A stretch of 30,117 nt of DNA, taken from positions 1 to 30,117 of the IMG/VR virus record IMGVR_UViG_3300033144_002943; one strand, 5' to 3'. The position numbers were made by a program, and so were the translations under genes. The notes under the pieces are model-generated. The model did not search any database. It was not told the DNA's origin and saw nothing but the letters and a program-made list of their open reading frames with translations. This DNA is from a virus. This document shows positions 1 through 7,847 of this stretch, piece after piece (position 1 is the stretch's first letter; every line of letters starts with the position of its first letter).

Positions 1-375
1 TGGGCCTATATCAATACCCCCCGGGGTCGCCAGGTTATTAGCATTGGCGATTGGATAATTCAATATCCGGATGGATCTAAAGAATCGATGCCGGGACCAA
101 TTTTTAATCAGCGTTACGTTCCCCAGGATGGGGAGGCAAAATCTGAGGCGCAAGTTCTAGCTGATTCGATAGATGAATTCTCCAAGGCTCTGAAGGTATT
201 GGAGAAAACGGTCCAGGACGAAATCGAAGGTATGGGAAAACAGATTAAGGCTCTTGAGGTCATTGTTTTTAGCGTAAATAAAGATATTGCTGAAGAACCA
301 GATAAAGATACGGAAAGCCTCGTAAAGGACAAGAAAGCTAAGAAAAGCACGACAAAGGATGCAACACCAGACTAA
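1..375 (+). CDS. Phage protein of the 'PGDW-I' type, 5'-partial
   Basis: The reading frame is open from the first base, so the true start lies upstream; the ATG at 88 is internal. The N-terminal part contains ISIGDWIIQYPDG followed by PGPIFNQRY (about residues 14-39 of the visible part). This resembles a widespread small phage protein whose core reads PGDWIV-G-x-G-E-x-YPVK-x-x-x-F-x-x-TYE. After about residue 45 it becomes a charged, probably coiled-coil segment, and it ends in a Lys/Asp-rich tail. It overlaps the terminase gene by 17 bases, so the two are probably translationally coupled. The molecular function of this family is not known to me. I am confident that it is coding and moderately confident of the family resemblance. 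Confidence 0.75.
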   Translation, partial: WAYINTPRGRQVISIGDWIIQYPDGSKESMPGPIFNQRYVPQDGEAKSEAQVLADSIDEFSKALKVLEKTVQDEIEGMGKQIKALEVIVFSVNKDIAEEPDKDTESLVKDKKAKKSTTKDATPD

Positions 376-1813
376 AGAAATATATTTAGGTTACCGTGAC
401 GAATACGGTGAGCCATCGGTTCCGCTGCCCAAGCAGATGCTTGGCCACGCCAGTGTAGGTCCCTTCAAGGATACTTGCATTGCGGGATCTTTAGGTACCG
501 GTAAAACAGAGTGGCAGTGCCAGGAAATGATAACCCAGGCTGCCAGTTTCCCAAAAAATATGATATTAACCGGGAGAAAAGTTTTAGACGCCTTTAAGAA
601 ATCAACCCTCATTCAGCTGCTCGAGGCGGGTGGCGACTTCATTAAAGTACACAGACCCCAGGATCACGAAATTATAATGCTCAACGATTCGAAGATCGTG
701 TACCTGGCGCTCGATGACACTCGTGACGCTATTCAGCGTATCAAATCGATGAACTTAGGCGCCTTCTCATTCGACCAGTTGGAAGAAGTCCCGGAGGAAA
801 CGTATCGGGCAGCCAGAGGGCAGCTGCGCCGTAAAAATTCAGCGCTAGTGAATTTCCATACTTGCAATCCCGCCGGCCACGATTGGGTCTGGCGGAGGTT
901 CAAAAAGAATTTAAAAGACAATCACAAGTTAGGCCGGCAACTTATCGAAACAGTAACCTGGCCCAAGGGTATGGATCCCCCAACCAGTGACCTTGAGGTT
1001 CAGGCCCATTCCGATAACCCTTATCTTCCTTATGAGTATATTGTCGGCCTACTTGAGAACCCCACGCACTGGGTGAATCGCTATGTCCATTGCGAATGGG
1101 ACGATTTTGCCGGACTGGTTTATCCAATGTTCGATTATGAAAAGCATTTCATCAAGCCGTTTAATATTCCGGATTGGTGGGACCGCTATATTATTTACGA
1201 TTATGGTTATACCAATCCCACGGCAATTATGTTTGCAGCTGTAGATCCTAATGGTGTTATCTATGTATATGATCTGATCTATGTGAGCGAAATGATCATT
1301 CCTGAGATCTATCCAATGGTCCATCAGCGCACCAAGGGCCGCAATCATCTTTATAAATGGTATGCGGATCCATCGATCGTAAAAACTGAGCGTGACGGAT
1401 CTAACGTGGCGGACGAATGGGAAGACTATAGCATCTTCTGGGATATGGCAAAAAATGACAAGCGGGCCGGGTTTGAAAGGGTTGGAAAATATTTGCATTT
1501 GGATTCTACCAAAAAGGGTCCGCACGGTGTAATGGGCCGAGCCAAATTGTATTTCTTTGATATCCCCGCAATGCAACCGGTGTACGATGAGGTCTCGGAA
1601 TATAAATGGGCCGAATTAAAATATAATCATTCTACCAAAAATAAACCGGAGGAACCGGTTAAAAGGAAGGACCATACTTGTGACGATCTGAGGTACCTGG
1701 TCCACGCTGTTGAAGACGCATCTTCGAAACCCAAAAAGCCAATGGATGAATATGATATGAGTCGTTTTTATGAGAAGTCTGGCAAACGTAGAAATAAATT
1801 TATGAGCGTATGA
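359..1813 (+). CDS. terL: Terminase large subunit (DNA-packaging ATPase/nuclease)
   Basis: This is the motor that translocates phage DNA into the prohead through the portal and cuts the concatemer. The ATPase half has a Walker A motif, GSLGTGKT, at residues 43-50. A Walker B-like strand, GAFSFDQLEEV, lies around residues 134-144, with D139 and the E142/E143 pair as candidate catalytic acids. The C-terminal half looks like the RNase H-fold nuclease: YDYGYTNPTA carries the first acid, WYADPS the second, and DHTCDDLRYLVHAV near the C-terminus the third. At 484 residues it has normal length. The ATG at 359 lies inside the end of the preceding gene and leaves about 40 residues before Walker A, as is usual. 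The portal gene follows after one base, the classic packaging order. I saw no small-subunit gene in the window; the partial gene upstream is not an obvious one. Confidence 0.95.
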   Translation: MQHQTKEIYLGYRDEYGEPSVPLPKQMLGHASVGPFKDTCIAGSLGTGKTEWQCQEMITQAASFPKNMILTGRKVLDAFKKSTLIQLLEAGGDFIKVHRPQDHEIIMLNDSKIVYLALDDTRDAIQRIKSMNLGAFSFDQLEEVPEETYRAARGQLRRKNSALVNFHTCNPAGHDWVWRRFKKNLKDNHKLGRQLIETVTWPKGMDPPTSDLEVQAHSDNPYLPYEYIVGLLENPTHWVNRYVHCEWDDFAGLVYPMFDYEKHFIKPFNIPDWWDRYIIYDYGYTNPTAIMFAAVDPNGVIYVYDLIYVSEMIIPEIYPMVHQRTKGRNHLYKWYADPSIVKTERDGSNVADEWEDYSIFWDMAKNDKRAGFERVGKYLHLDSTKKGPHGVMGRAKLYFFDIPAMQPVYDEVSEYKWAELKYNHSTKNKPEEPVKRKDHTCDDLRYLVHAVEDASSKPKKPMDEYDMSRFYEKSGKRRNKFMSV

Positions 1814-1814
1814 T

Positions 1815-3710
1815 ATGAACGAAAGAGAACAATTAAAACATTACCGAGAAGAATACGAGGCGATGGAAAAGAATATGGGTGACTGGGTGGACTACTCGAT
1901 TGAGTCAGCCAAGTTTACTTCCGGGCATTTTGGTAAGGGGCAGTGGACCACTGAGCAGATCGATGAACTGGAAAAGGATGACCGGGCGCCTTTGCAGCTG
2001 CAGCTTATTTTACCAAAAGTTAATTTGATTACCGGCCTGGAGCGGCAGCAAAGATCGGGATGGGAGGCTACGGCCTTTGGCGTCGAGGATGAAGTCTGGC
2101 CGCAGTTGATGACACCCCTGATGATGCACCTGGATCGCAATAAATATTTACAGAATTTATTTTCCGGCGGATTTAAAAATACCGCTATGACCGGACTCGA
2201 TTGGATCGATCAATACATTATGGATGACTGGGATTATGGCAAACGCCTGGTCATTGAAAGGGAGTCCTGGAAAAATGTTAAGATCGATCACGAGGCCCGC
2301 ACTGACGACATCGACAAATGGGAAAGATTAGCCAGGCACAAATGGCTACCTTTCGATCGGGCAAAGATTATGTATCCAGATACGATTGGACAATTTAAAA
2401 ACATAGAACGATTTGCGGAGGCCGGGGGTGATATCGCCACTGACATTAAAGGCGAAAACAGTAAGGACTTCGGTGAATTCTATCACGATCACGATAAAGA
2501 AACCACTGATTATAATGTTCGTAATTATATCAATCTCCAAAAACAGGCGATCAACCTGATCGATATGTGGGAAAGGCACTGGGAGACACAATTCAGAATT
2601 GCCTATAACGATCCCGAGCAGGGGAGGATGAAACTCACTGATCAGTTCAAGACCCAGGGCGAGGCCAATGAGTTTAGAGATACCTTCGTCGAAACAGAAG
2701 GGATTGAGGACCGGGACCGGGTGGTTGTGATCAAGCGTCGTTTACACCATATCGAACACGGTGTGTTCTCCGGGAACGTGATGGCCGGTAAACCTAAAAA
2801 AGATGAATATAATCACAAACAATTCCCACTGACCCCGATCATTTATTATGCGATCGATAATGGCGAAGGCCTGGACATATTCGGCCTGGTGGAAAATTTA
2901 AAAGACCCACAGCGAGAGAAGAACAAGCGTAGATCCGTTGCTACTGATATGATCGGCCGCACACCCAAGGGTGGTGGTTTATTTAACAACCGTGGTGGCT
3001 TAACAGCTGAGAAGATCCAGAAGGCCAGTGAGTCCGGAACCTGGGAAGGGATCCCATTAAAACGTGGTGAGAAAGTCTCAGACCATATGCAGCAGTGGAG
3101 CCAGACCCATTTACAAATTCTGAATTACCTGGTGAATTATGAGCAGCTGTCAGCTGATGAGGCTAAAGAGATCTCCGGCGCCAATGACCCAATGTTAGGG
3201 ATCGCAGCCGGGGCCAAGGAGTCGGGTTTTGCGGCTAACACCAGGATCCGCCAAGGTATGTTGACCCTGGAAGAAGTATTCGAAAATTTGGATAGAGCAA
3301 AACGCAGAGTATTATCGCAAGCTGTTCAGAATATGCAGCAGTTTTATTCTTCAGATAAGATCATCAGGATCATAGGTGAGAGTATTAAGATCGGGCCACA
3401 GCCAAGTGAAAAACAAGTTACTCCGGATGAGATCAAGCAGTTCGTGGAGGCCTTTAAGTCTGAAGAAACATTAATGAAGTACGATATTATTTTAACCAAG
3501 ACCCAGTCGCCTACAATGAAGGCAATGAAGGCGCAGGAAGTCAAAGAATTAATCAGTCAGGCCCCAGGTTATGCGGGAGCATTATTACCGCTATTTGTGG
3601 AGAACTCTGATTATGAAAGTAAAGACCAGGTTCTGGAAGCTATTAAGAGCGTCCAGACTCAAGAGGGTCTTATCAAAGTTGCTCAAGCAATGAGCAAAAA
3701 TAAAAAGTAG
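1815..3710 (+). CDS. Portal protein, P22-like
   Basis: This protein forms the dodecameric ring at the capsid vertex through which DNA enters and leaves. Residues 57-92 hold the P22-type N-terminal signature: RAPLQLQLILPKVNLITGLE, then the short RQQRSGW stretch. Residues 127-190 (GLDWIDQYI, IERESWKNVKIDHEA, WERLARHKWLPFDRAKIMYPD) match the stretch of this family that describes substrate-like 'D-P-x-A' positions. Residues 465-512 (SGFAANTRIRQGMLTLEEVF, then NLDRAKRRVLSQAVQNM) resemble the helical stem and crown of P22-like portals. At 631 residues it is close to the P22 protein, which has about 725. It starts one base after the terminase stop and shows only a weak ribosome-binding site, so coupling is likely. 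No frameshift is visible. Confidence 0.88.
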   Translation: MNEREQLKHYREEYEAMEKNMGDWVDYSIESAKFTSGHFGKGQWTTEQIDELEKDDRAPLQLQLILPKVNLITGLERQQRSGWEATAFGVEDEVWPQLMTPLMMHLDRNKYLQNLFSGGFKNTAMTGLDWIDQYIMDDWDYGKRLVIERESWKNVKIDHEARTDDIDKWERLARHKWLPFDRAKIMYPDTIGQFKNIERFAEAGGDIATDIKGENSKDFGEFYHDHDKETTDYNVRNYINLQKQAINLIDMWERHWETQFRIAYNDPEQGRMKLTDQFKTQGEANEFRDTFVETEGIEDRDRVVVIKRRLHHIEHGVFSGNVMAGKPKKDEYNHKQFPLTPIIYYAIDNGEGLDIFGLVENLKDPQREKNKRRSVATDMIGRTPKGGGLFNNRGGLTAEKIQKASESGTWEGIPLKRGEKVSDHMQQWSQTHLQILNYLVNYEQLSADEAKEISGANDPMLGIAAGAKESGFAANTRIRQGMLTLEEVFENLDRAKRRVLSQAVQNMQQFYSSDKIIRIIGESIKIGPQPSEKQVTPDEIKQFVEAFKSEETLMKYDIILTKTQSPTMKAMKAQEVKELISQAPGYAGALLPLFVENSDYESKDQVLEAIKSVQTQEGLIKVAQAMSKNKK

Positions 3711-3720
3711 GAGTGAGAAT

Positions 3721-4437
3721 ATGAAATTCTTACAAGTCTTAATGGTGGCATTGGTTTTCCTTTTGGTCCCGCTGTTTGCACAAGTCGGGGACATTACTGA
3801 GAATGGAATGAGCCAGGGATCATTGGTGAGACACCTCCAGAGAAACCGGGATCTGACCAATGAATTACGCACTGACCACGCTACCTACAAAACGCTAGTC
3901 GATGAAGTTAAGGTGTTGCTTAATGTTCTGCGCACGCAGGAATTAACACGCTGTGTTACTCCGCCTAATTTCGAAATTGATACCAATATGGATATTCGGA
4001 ATGGTGATGCTTTTGAAATTATCAGTGGTGGGGTACAGATTACAATCGCAACCGAACAGAGCTTTGATACAGGAACAGGTACCGTTGTTACCACGGCCGC
4101 ATATCACGCAGCCGGGATCCTAAGTATCGACATCGGTGGAACCACTTATGTTGATTGGGGTGCCGAGGATGAACTTGAGGCGGGTGCAATCACTAATCTA
4201 GCGGTAGTTACCGCCAGTGGTGAAGTTGTCTGTGGTTATGTGACTGTTCACGCTAAAGCCGCACAGGATTTTGTGGCCGGAACGGATGCTTTAGAAGGTG
4301 GCTCGGGTGGTGAAGTGTCGCAAGATACCAATTATTTCAATAACCAGTATGTTGGTGCCGCAGCAATGGGTATCGCCGTGGCGGGATCTTCGCCAGGGGC
4401 CGTGGCCGCAGCTGCATTAGCACTAACAGCGCAATAA
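3721..4437 (+). CDS. Predicted exported protein between portal and scaffold
   Basis: Family not recognised. The first 20 residues form a clear signal peptide: MKF, a hydrophobic core (LVFLLVPL), and a probable cleavage at FA|QVGD. Residues 33-76 look alpha-helical and charged (VRHLQRNRDLTNELR, VDEVKVLLNVL). Residues 80-205 look like a beta-rich domain with FEIISGGVQITI and ILSIDIGGTTYVDW. The C-terminus is an Ala/Gly-rich run. The start has a good GGAGTGAG ribosome-binding site. It sits between portal and scaffold, where a virion head protein would be expected, yet a secretion signal is odd for a protein assembled in the cytoplasm. It could be a head protein whose N-terminus merely looks like a signal peptide, or a truly exported protein. 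It shares signal-peptide style with the genes at 23659-29089. Confidence 0.7.
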   Translation: MKFLQVLMVALVFLLVPLFAQVGDITENGMSQGSLVRHLQRNRDLTNELRTDHATYKTLVDEVKVLLNVLRTQELTRCVTPPNFEIDTNMDIRNGDAFEIISGGVQITIATEQSFDTGTGTVVTTAAYHAAGILSIDIGGTTYVDWGAEDELEAGAITNLAVVTASGEVVCGYVTVHAKAAQDFVAGTDALEGGSGGEVSQDTNYFNNQYVGAAAMGIAVAGSSPGAVAAAALALTAQ

Positions 4438-4478
4438 TTATTAACCAAATCTTCCCCCATTAGGGATAAGGAGTAATT

Positions 4479-5348
4479 ATGTTTTTAGAATTTGGTCCTG
4501 AGGACGAAGATCAGGATCTTATCATCGATGAGGACAAGGAATTAGACGGCAGTGCCGATGATGATGACGAGACCGGGATAGATGATCACCCGGACGACGA
4601 TGACGACGCCAAAGATTCCCCCGACGACAAAAAAGAAGACGATAAGGACGATGATGATTCATCTGATGATGATTCCGATGATAAATCGGATGATCCAGAT
4701 GACGATGAACCAGAGGCACCTTATGAGATCTTGGAGGACGGTCGGGTTATGGTTGGAAACCAGGTCTTTAAGAACTGGGGAACATTTGTTAATTCCCACA
4801 TTAACCTACGAACCGCTTACGGTAGACAAGGAACGGAACTTGGTAAAGCTAAAAAAGGTGAGTTGCCTGACGATGAGCAGGATGAACCGGATGCTAGTCA
4901 GGGTGAACTTGATTATGATCCTTGGGATCCTCAATCTGTTAAGAATTACATCAAGAATGAAATTGGTGGCGGCGTCAAAGTCGCAATGGCTGATGTATTC
5001 GCAGATATGAAAGATCGGGCAGCTATCAATCAGCTTAAACAAGACAACCCGAAAGTTACCGACGAACAATGGCAAGAGGTCGCAGACTTCGGAGACGATA
5101 GGGGTATCAGTGATTTTGAAGATGCTCTGAAACTGTGGCGCCGAGAAAAGGACCTCGCAGCGGCTGAAGACAGGGGGCGGAATAAACTGCTCAAGGAACT
5201 TGGTAAGGAGACCCCGGACAACGGAGGATCCGGAGCAGGTACAGGCAAAGACACTAAGACAGAGTATGATGATCTGTCAGACGCACAATGGGCCGCACTC
5301 CCTGAGAAAGAAAGAGAACAGGCGCTGAAGGAGGCTGAATCAGGTTAA
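4479..5348 (+). CDS. Putative capsid scaffolding protein, Asp-rich N-terminus
   Basis: Its position just before the decoration and major capsid genes, its high charge and its predicted helices fit a scaffold that guides prohead assembly and then leaves. Residues 5-75 are nearly all Asp/Glu/Ser/Lys. Residues 80-110 hold a small folded patch (PYEILEDGRVMVGNQVFKNW). The middle carries the YDPWDPQSVKNYIKNEI segment seen in many phage scaffolds. The C-terminal third is helical (ALKLWRREKDLAAAEDRGR, WAALPEKEREQALKEAE). Scaffold C-termini usually contact the capsid protein through basic helices; here it is mixed charge. The AAGGAG ribosome-binding site at 4468-4473 supports the ATG at 4479. Scaffolds diverge quickly, so the call rests mainly on synteny and composition. 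Confidence 0.72.
   Translation: MFLEFGPEDEDQDLIIDEDKELDGSADDDDETGIDDHPDDDDDAKDSPDDKKEDDKDDDDSSDDDSDDKSDDPDDDEPEAPYEILEDGRVMVGNQVFKNWGTFVNSHINLRTAYGRQGTELGKAKKGELPDDEQDEPDASQGELDYDPWDPQSVKNYIKNEIGGGVKVAMADVFADMKDRAAINQLKQDNPKVTDEQWQEVADFGDDRGISDFEDALKLWRREKDLAAAEDRGRNKLLKELGKETPDNGGSGAGTGKDTKTEYDDLSDAQWAALPEKEREQALKEAESG
4553..4710 (+). repeat. Degenerate GAY trinucleotide tract
   Basis: This stretch of the scaffold gene is an imperfect run of GAT/GAC triplets with some AAA/AAG and TCC/TCT codons, and it encodes the poly-Asp N-terminus. Mixed use of GAT and GAC breaks up perfect repeats. It also generates a long, meaningless open frame in the +1 register. Confidence 0.75.
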
Positions 5349-5367
5349 AATAACACGGAGATAAACA

Positions 5368-5811
5368 ATGGCCGATATTACTACTTCCGTAAAGGAAGCT
5401 AATATTGAGCGGCACGACGTTGGTCTCGGTACGTGGGTAGCAAAACTTATTACACCAGTTTCCGATAGTGTAGCAGCTACCGGAACCCACGAAGTTATAA
5501 CTCTTCCTGCAAATTGTTTTGTTGCCGGTGGATGGGTAGTTGTCAAAACGAAACTAACCTCTACAAGCAATAACGGTACTATGCAGTTTAAAGTTGGATC
5601 CGCCACTCTGGGGGCCGCTTTTACTGCTGATGGGACTGAACTTGACGCCAAAGATGTTATTCGCCTTGGTGCGAATGACTTTGATGGTACGGCAGGAAGT
5701 GCGTTATACGTTACCACAGCGGATACCATTGATATGGTAATCGCAACCAACGCTATTACCGCAGGTGCGTTTTATCTAATCGTGAACATAGTCGAACTCA
5801 TCGACGAATAA
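5368..5811 (+). CDS. Putative head decoration / virion surface protein
   Basis: A 147-residue, almost entirely beta-strand protein placed directly before the major capsid gene. This is the usual slot for a small decoration or head-stabilising protein. Alternating hydrophobic strands are visible, such as HEVITLPANCFVAGGWVVVK, TMQFKVGSATLGAAF and TIDMVIATNAITAGAFYLIV, which is consistent with a jelly-roll or beta-sandwich. There is no signal peptide and no enzymatic motif. Start ATG 5368 has a CGGAG ribosome-binding site and begins 19 bases after the scaffold stop. The role comes from position and fold impression only. A head fibre base or a minor capsid protein is also possible. Confidence 0.6.
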   Translation: MADITTSVKEANIERHDVGLGTWVAKLITPVSDSVAATGTHEVITLPANCFVAGGWVVVKTKLTSTSNNGTMQFKVGSATLGAAFTADGTELDAKDVIRLGANDFDGTAGSALYVTTADTIDMVIATNAITAGAFYLIVNIVELIDE

Positions 5812-5823
5812 GGAGGCAAATTT

Positions 5824-6840
5824 ATGCCAGACTCAGGATGGGCAAGCGGACTATATGTATCACGGTGGGCAAAACAACTGTGGTATGAAGCCGCCAAAGA
5901 AATCTACTTCAGTAGGTTTATGGGCGAAGGCCCAAATTTTATGATTTCAACAAAAAACGAACTGGCTGCACAGAAAGGTGATGATATTACTGTCGGATTG
6001 GTGACCAATCTAAGTGGAGACGGAGTTACAAATGATGATATGCTCGAAGGTAACGAAGAGAAGATGAACACCTACGATATGAACATCACCATCAACCAGA
6101 AACGGAATGCAGTACGCAACGAAGGAGACTTCGATGATAAACGTGTGCTGTACAGTTTCCGTAAAGAGGCCAAGGAACTCTTGAAAATCTGGTTGGCAGA
6201 GCATATCGATAGTGCAATGTTCACTGTTCTTGGAGCCAGTCCAACCCGCACATATCGTGCTGATAACGGTGGAGACTCAGTCAATACCAGGCTGAATGAG
6301 GCAACAACCGCTACGAACCTTGTAGCAGCTGATGTCAGCACACCCGCCGATATCTCTGCGATGAAAACCGCAGCTATGAAACCTAAGGGTGCGAATGAGT
6401 TGAAGATCCGACCAATTCGGTATGAAGGTAAGAACCATTATATCCTTCTGATCACGCCGGAGCAGGGATACGATCTGAAACGGAATTCAGAATGGTTGCA
6501 GGCGCAGCGTGAAGCCAATGTGCGTGGACGTAAAAACCCGATCTTTACCGGTGCTTTTGGGATGTTTGATGATGTTATCATTCACACCCACGAGAATGTC
6601 ACAGTGTCAGCCGAGTATGGATCCGGATCCGTATACGGTGCGCAAGCATTGTTTATGGGCGCCCAGGCCGGTGTTTTCGCCTCAGGCGGACGTCCACAGT
6701 GGGTGGAAAAGAAATTCGATTACGGTAACAAATTAGGTATCGCCGGTGGTCGTATTTATGGTGTGAAGAAATCAATTTTCAATTCCGAAGATTTCGGCAT
6801 CATAGCATACTATACTGCTTGCAGCCAGTTTGTTGGCTAA
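5824..6840 (+). CDS. Major capsid protein, N4-gp56 / DUF4043-like
   Basis: This protein builds the icosahedral shell (HK97-fold lineage). The opening, SRWAKQLWYEAAKEIYFSRF, is typical. Residues 49-110 carry the family signature: GDDITVGLVTNLSGDGVT, then LEGNEEKM around residue 74, then ITINQKRNAVRNEGDFDDKR. This matches the N4-gp56/DUF4043 pattern of 'G-D-x-V-T ... LEGNEE ... I-x-Q-x-R-x-A-V'. A later segment, HYILLITPEQGYDLKRNSEW, continues into GAFGMFDDVIIHTHENV, the usual P-domain/A-domain region. The length of 338 residues fits. A strong AAGGAGG site lies just upstream. An 86-base gap with stem-loops follows, the longest break so far in the operon. The family call rests on remembered motifs. 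Confidence 0.87.
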   Translation: MPDSGWASGLYVSRWAKQLWYEAAKEIYFSRFMGEGPNFMISTKNELAAQKGDDITVGLVTNLSGDGVTNDDMLEGNEEKMNTYDMNITINQKRNAVRNEGDFDDKRVLYSFRKEAKELLKIWLAEHIDSAMFTVLGASPTRTYRADNGGDSVNTRLNEATTATNLVAADVSTPADISAMKTAAMKPKGANELKIRPIRYEGKNHYILLITPEQGYDLKRNSEWLQAQREANVRGRKNPIFTGAFGMFDDVIIHTHENVTVSAEYGSGSVYGAQALFMGAQAGVFASGGRPQWVEKKFDYGNKLGIAGGRIYGVKKSIFNSEDFGIIAYYTACSQFVG

Positions 6841-6850
6841 TCATTTTTCT

Positions 6851-6908
6851 CTGGGTTTACTCCCAGGTTAACGGTAGGGGGGTGGTCATCCTGGTACCGC
6901 CCCTCTAC
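6851..6908 (+). terminator. Two stem-loops after the major capsid gene
   Basis: A small hairpin (CTGGG 6851-6855 with CCCAG 6862-6866, loop of 6) is followed by a strong one. Bases 6874-6886 pair with 6896-6908 along 13 positions, with two G-U wobbles, around a 9-base loop. The stem is very GC-rich. No T-run follows, so it is not a textbook intrinsic terminator. It may partly stop transcription, or block 3' decay and so raise capsid mRNA levels over downstream genes. Confidence 0.45.
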
Positions 6909-6926
6909 ACAGTGTGAGAGGTAAAT

Positions 6927-7847
6927 ATGGCTACTTTGGAGCAGCAAGTAGAAGATTTCATCGGTGAAGATGTTGCCGGCGACGATATCATTTATACCAC
7001 GGATATGTTAGACCAGTGGCTGAATGATGCCGCCAACTATATAATTTCCCGAATGCCGTTTAAATTGCTGCATTTATTTTCAGCTGAATCAGCTGAGAAG
7101 ACCTCAGATGGCTATGCTTTTGAAGGTGCCATTGCCGGGGTGTTGAGGGAACACGATAGCGACGATAATGGTAGTGGGGACACCTGGATCCCGGCCGATC
7201 CGATTCATAATTCATTTAGGATACAGGCCGCAGCACTGGCTACCGCAACCAGGCCCAAGTATTATGTGGCCAATGGTCTTGTTTATGTGTTACCTACCCC
7301 CGGTGCGGATCCGAATGCCTTTAAGGTTTTAGAATGTGTGCAGAATGCGATCGACGCATCGTCTGATTCTACTATTTCCAACTTCCCGAATGTATTGGAG
7401 CCGGCGGTGGTTATATATGGCGCTATGGCTATTAAACTCAGGGAAATGGCTTATGTCAGGCGCATTGCCCAGGACAAGTTTGAGGCCATAAAAGTAGATT
7501 ATAGTGGCGATGTCGGAATCCAGGCCAAGCTGACAGCTGCTTGGGATGTTCTGCAGAACAGTAAACCAACCGCCACAACGGATGCCTACAATGTATTGGG
7601 TGTAGATGAAGATCCGGTACGTGCCAGGGTAACCTTGGAGTTGGCTAAGCGGGCAATGGAGATTGGCCTAGCGGAGGCAGGATTTTATAACAAGGACGAT
7701 GAAAATAATTTGAAAGCTATGGAGGGTTTATTTGCCCAGGGCAACAAAGCGCTCCAGGAATATCGTGATTTAAAAACAGAATTTGAAACAAAAATACAAG
7801 CATTCGTAGGAGGAAAGATTGCCTCACCGGAAATCATTGCGCAGTAA
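6927..7847 (+). CDS. Putative head-tail adaptor / virion structural protein
   Basis: A 306-residue protein directly after the capsid gene. The order of segments resembles large adaptor proteins of marine podoviruses. It opens with a helical start (LDQWLNDAANYIISRMP, residues 27-43). A middle strand region follows, with RPKYYVANGLVYVLPTPGAD. Next come the NFPNVLEPAVVIYGAMAIK helix and a long C-terminal helical part ending in ALQEYRDLKTEFETKIQAF. 'YYVANGLVYVLPTP' is the type of segment in which adaptors describe a G-x-I-x-L-x-P-x-P hairpin before the helix that docks on the portal. The start uses a GAGAGG ribosome-binding site. Its last 29 bases overlap the next gene, whose ribosome-binding site lies inside this coding sequence. 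The exact neck position is uncertain. Confidence 0.6.
   Translation: MATLEQQVEDFIGEDVAGDDIIYTTDMLDQWLNDAANYIISRMPFKLLHLFSAESAEKTSDGYAFEGAIAGVLREHDSDDNGSGDTWIPADPIHNSFRIQAAALATATRPKYYVANGLVYVLPTPGADPNAFKVLECVQNAIDASSDSTISNFPNVLEPAVVIYGAMAIKLREMAYVRRIAQDKFEAIKVDYSGDVGIQAKLTAAWDVLQNSKPTATTDAYNVLGVDEDPVRARVTLELAKRAMEIGLAEAGFYNKDDENNLKAMEGLFAQGNKALQEYRDLKTEFETKIQAFVGGKIASPEIIAQ
7807..7821 (+). promoter_or_regulatory. Ribosome-binding site fixing a TTG start
   Basis: TAGGAGGAA at 7807-7815 lies five bases before a TTG at 7819, inside the end of the preceding gene. It is among the best ribosome-binding sequences in the window. The next in-frame ATG is 56 codons downstream with no such site, so the TTG is the likely start. 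Confidence 0.75.

Noticed and set aside
1049-1576. Long minus-strand open frame opposite the terminase gene
   Set aside because: It lies wholly over the conserved nuclease domain, has no ribosome-binding site or recognisable motif, and its neighbours all read on the + strand.
4582-5010. Open frame of 142 codons in another register of the scaffold gene
   Set aside because: Its start is a run of Met/Thr/Ile produced by reading the GAY repeats out of frame; the scaffold frame has a good ribosome-binding site and sensible protein.
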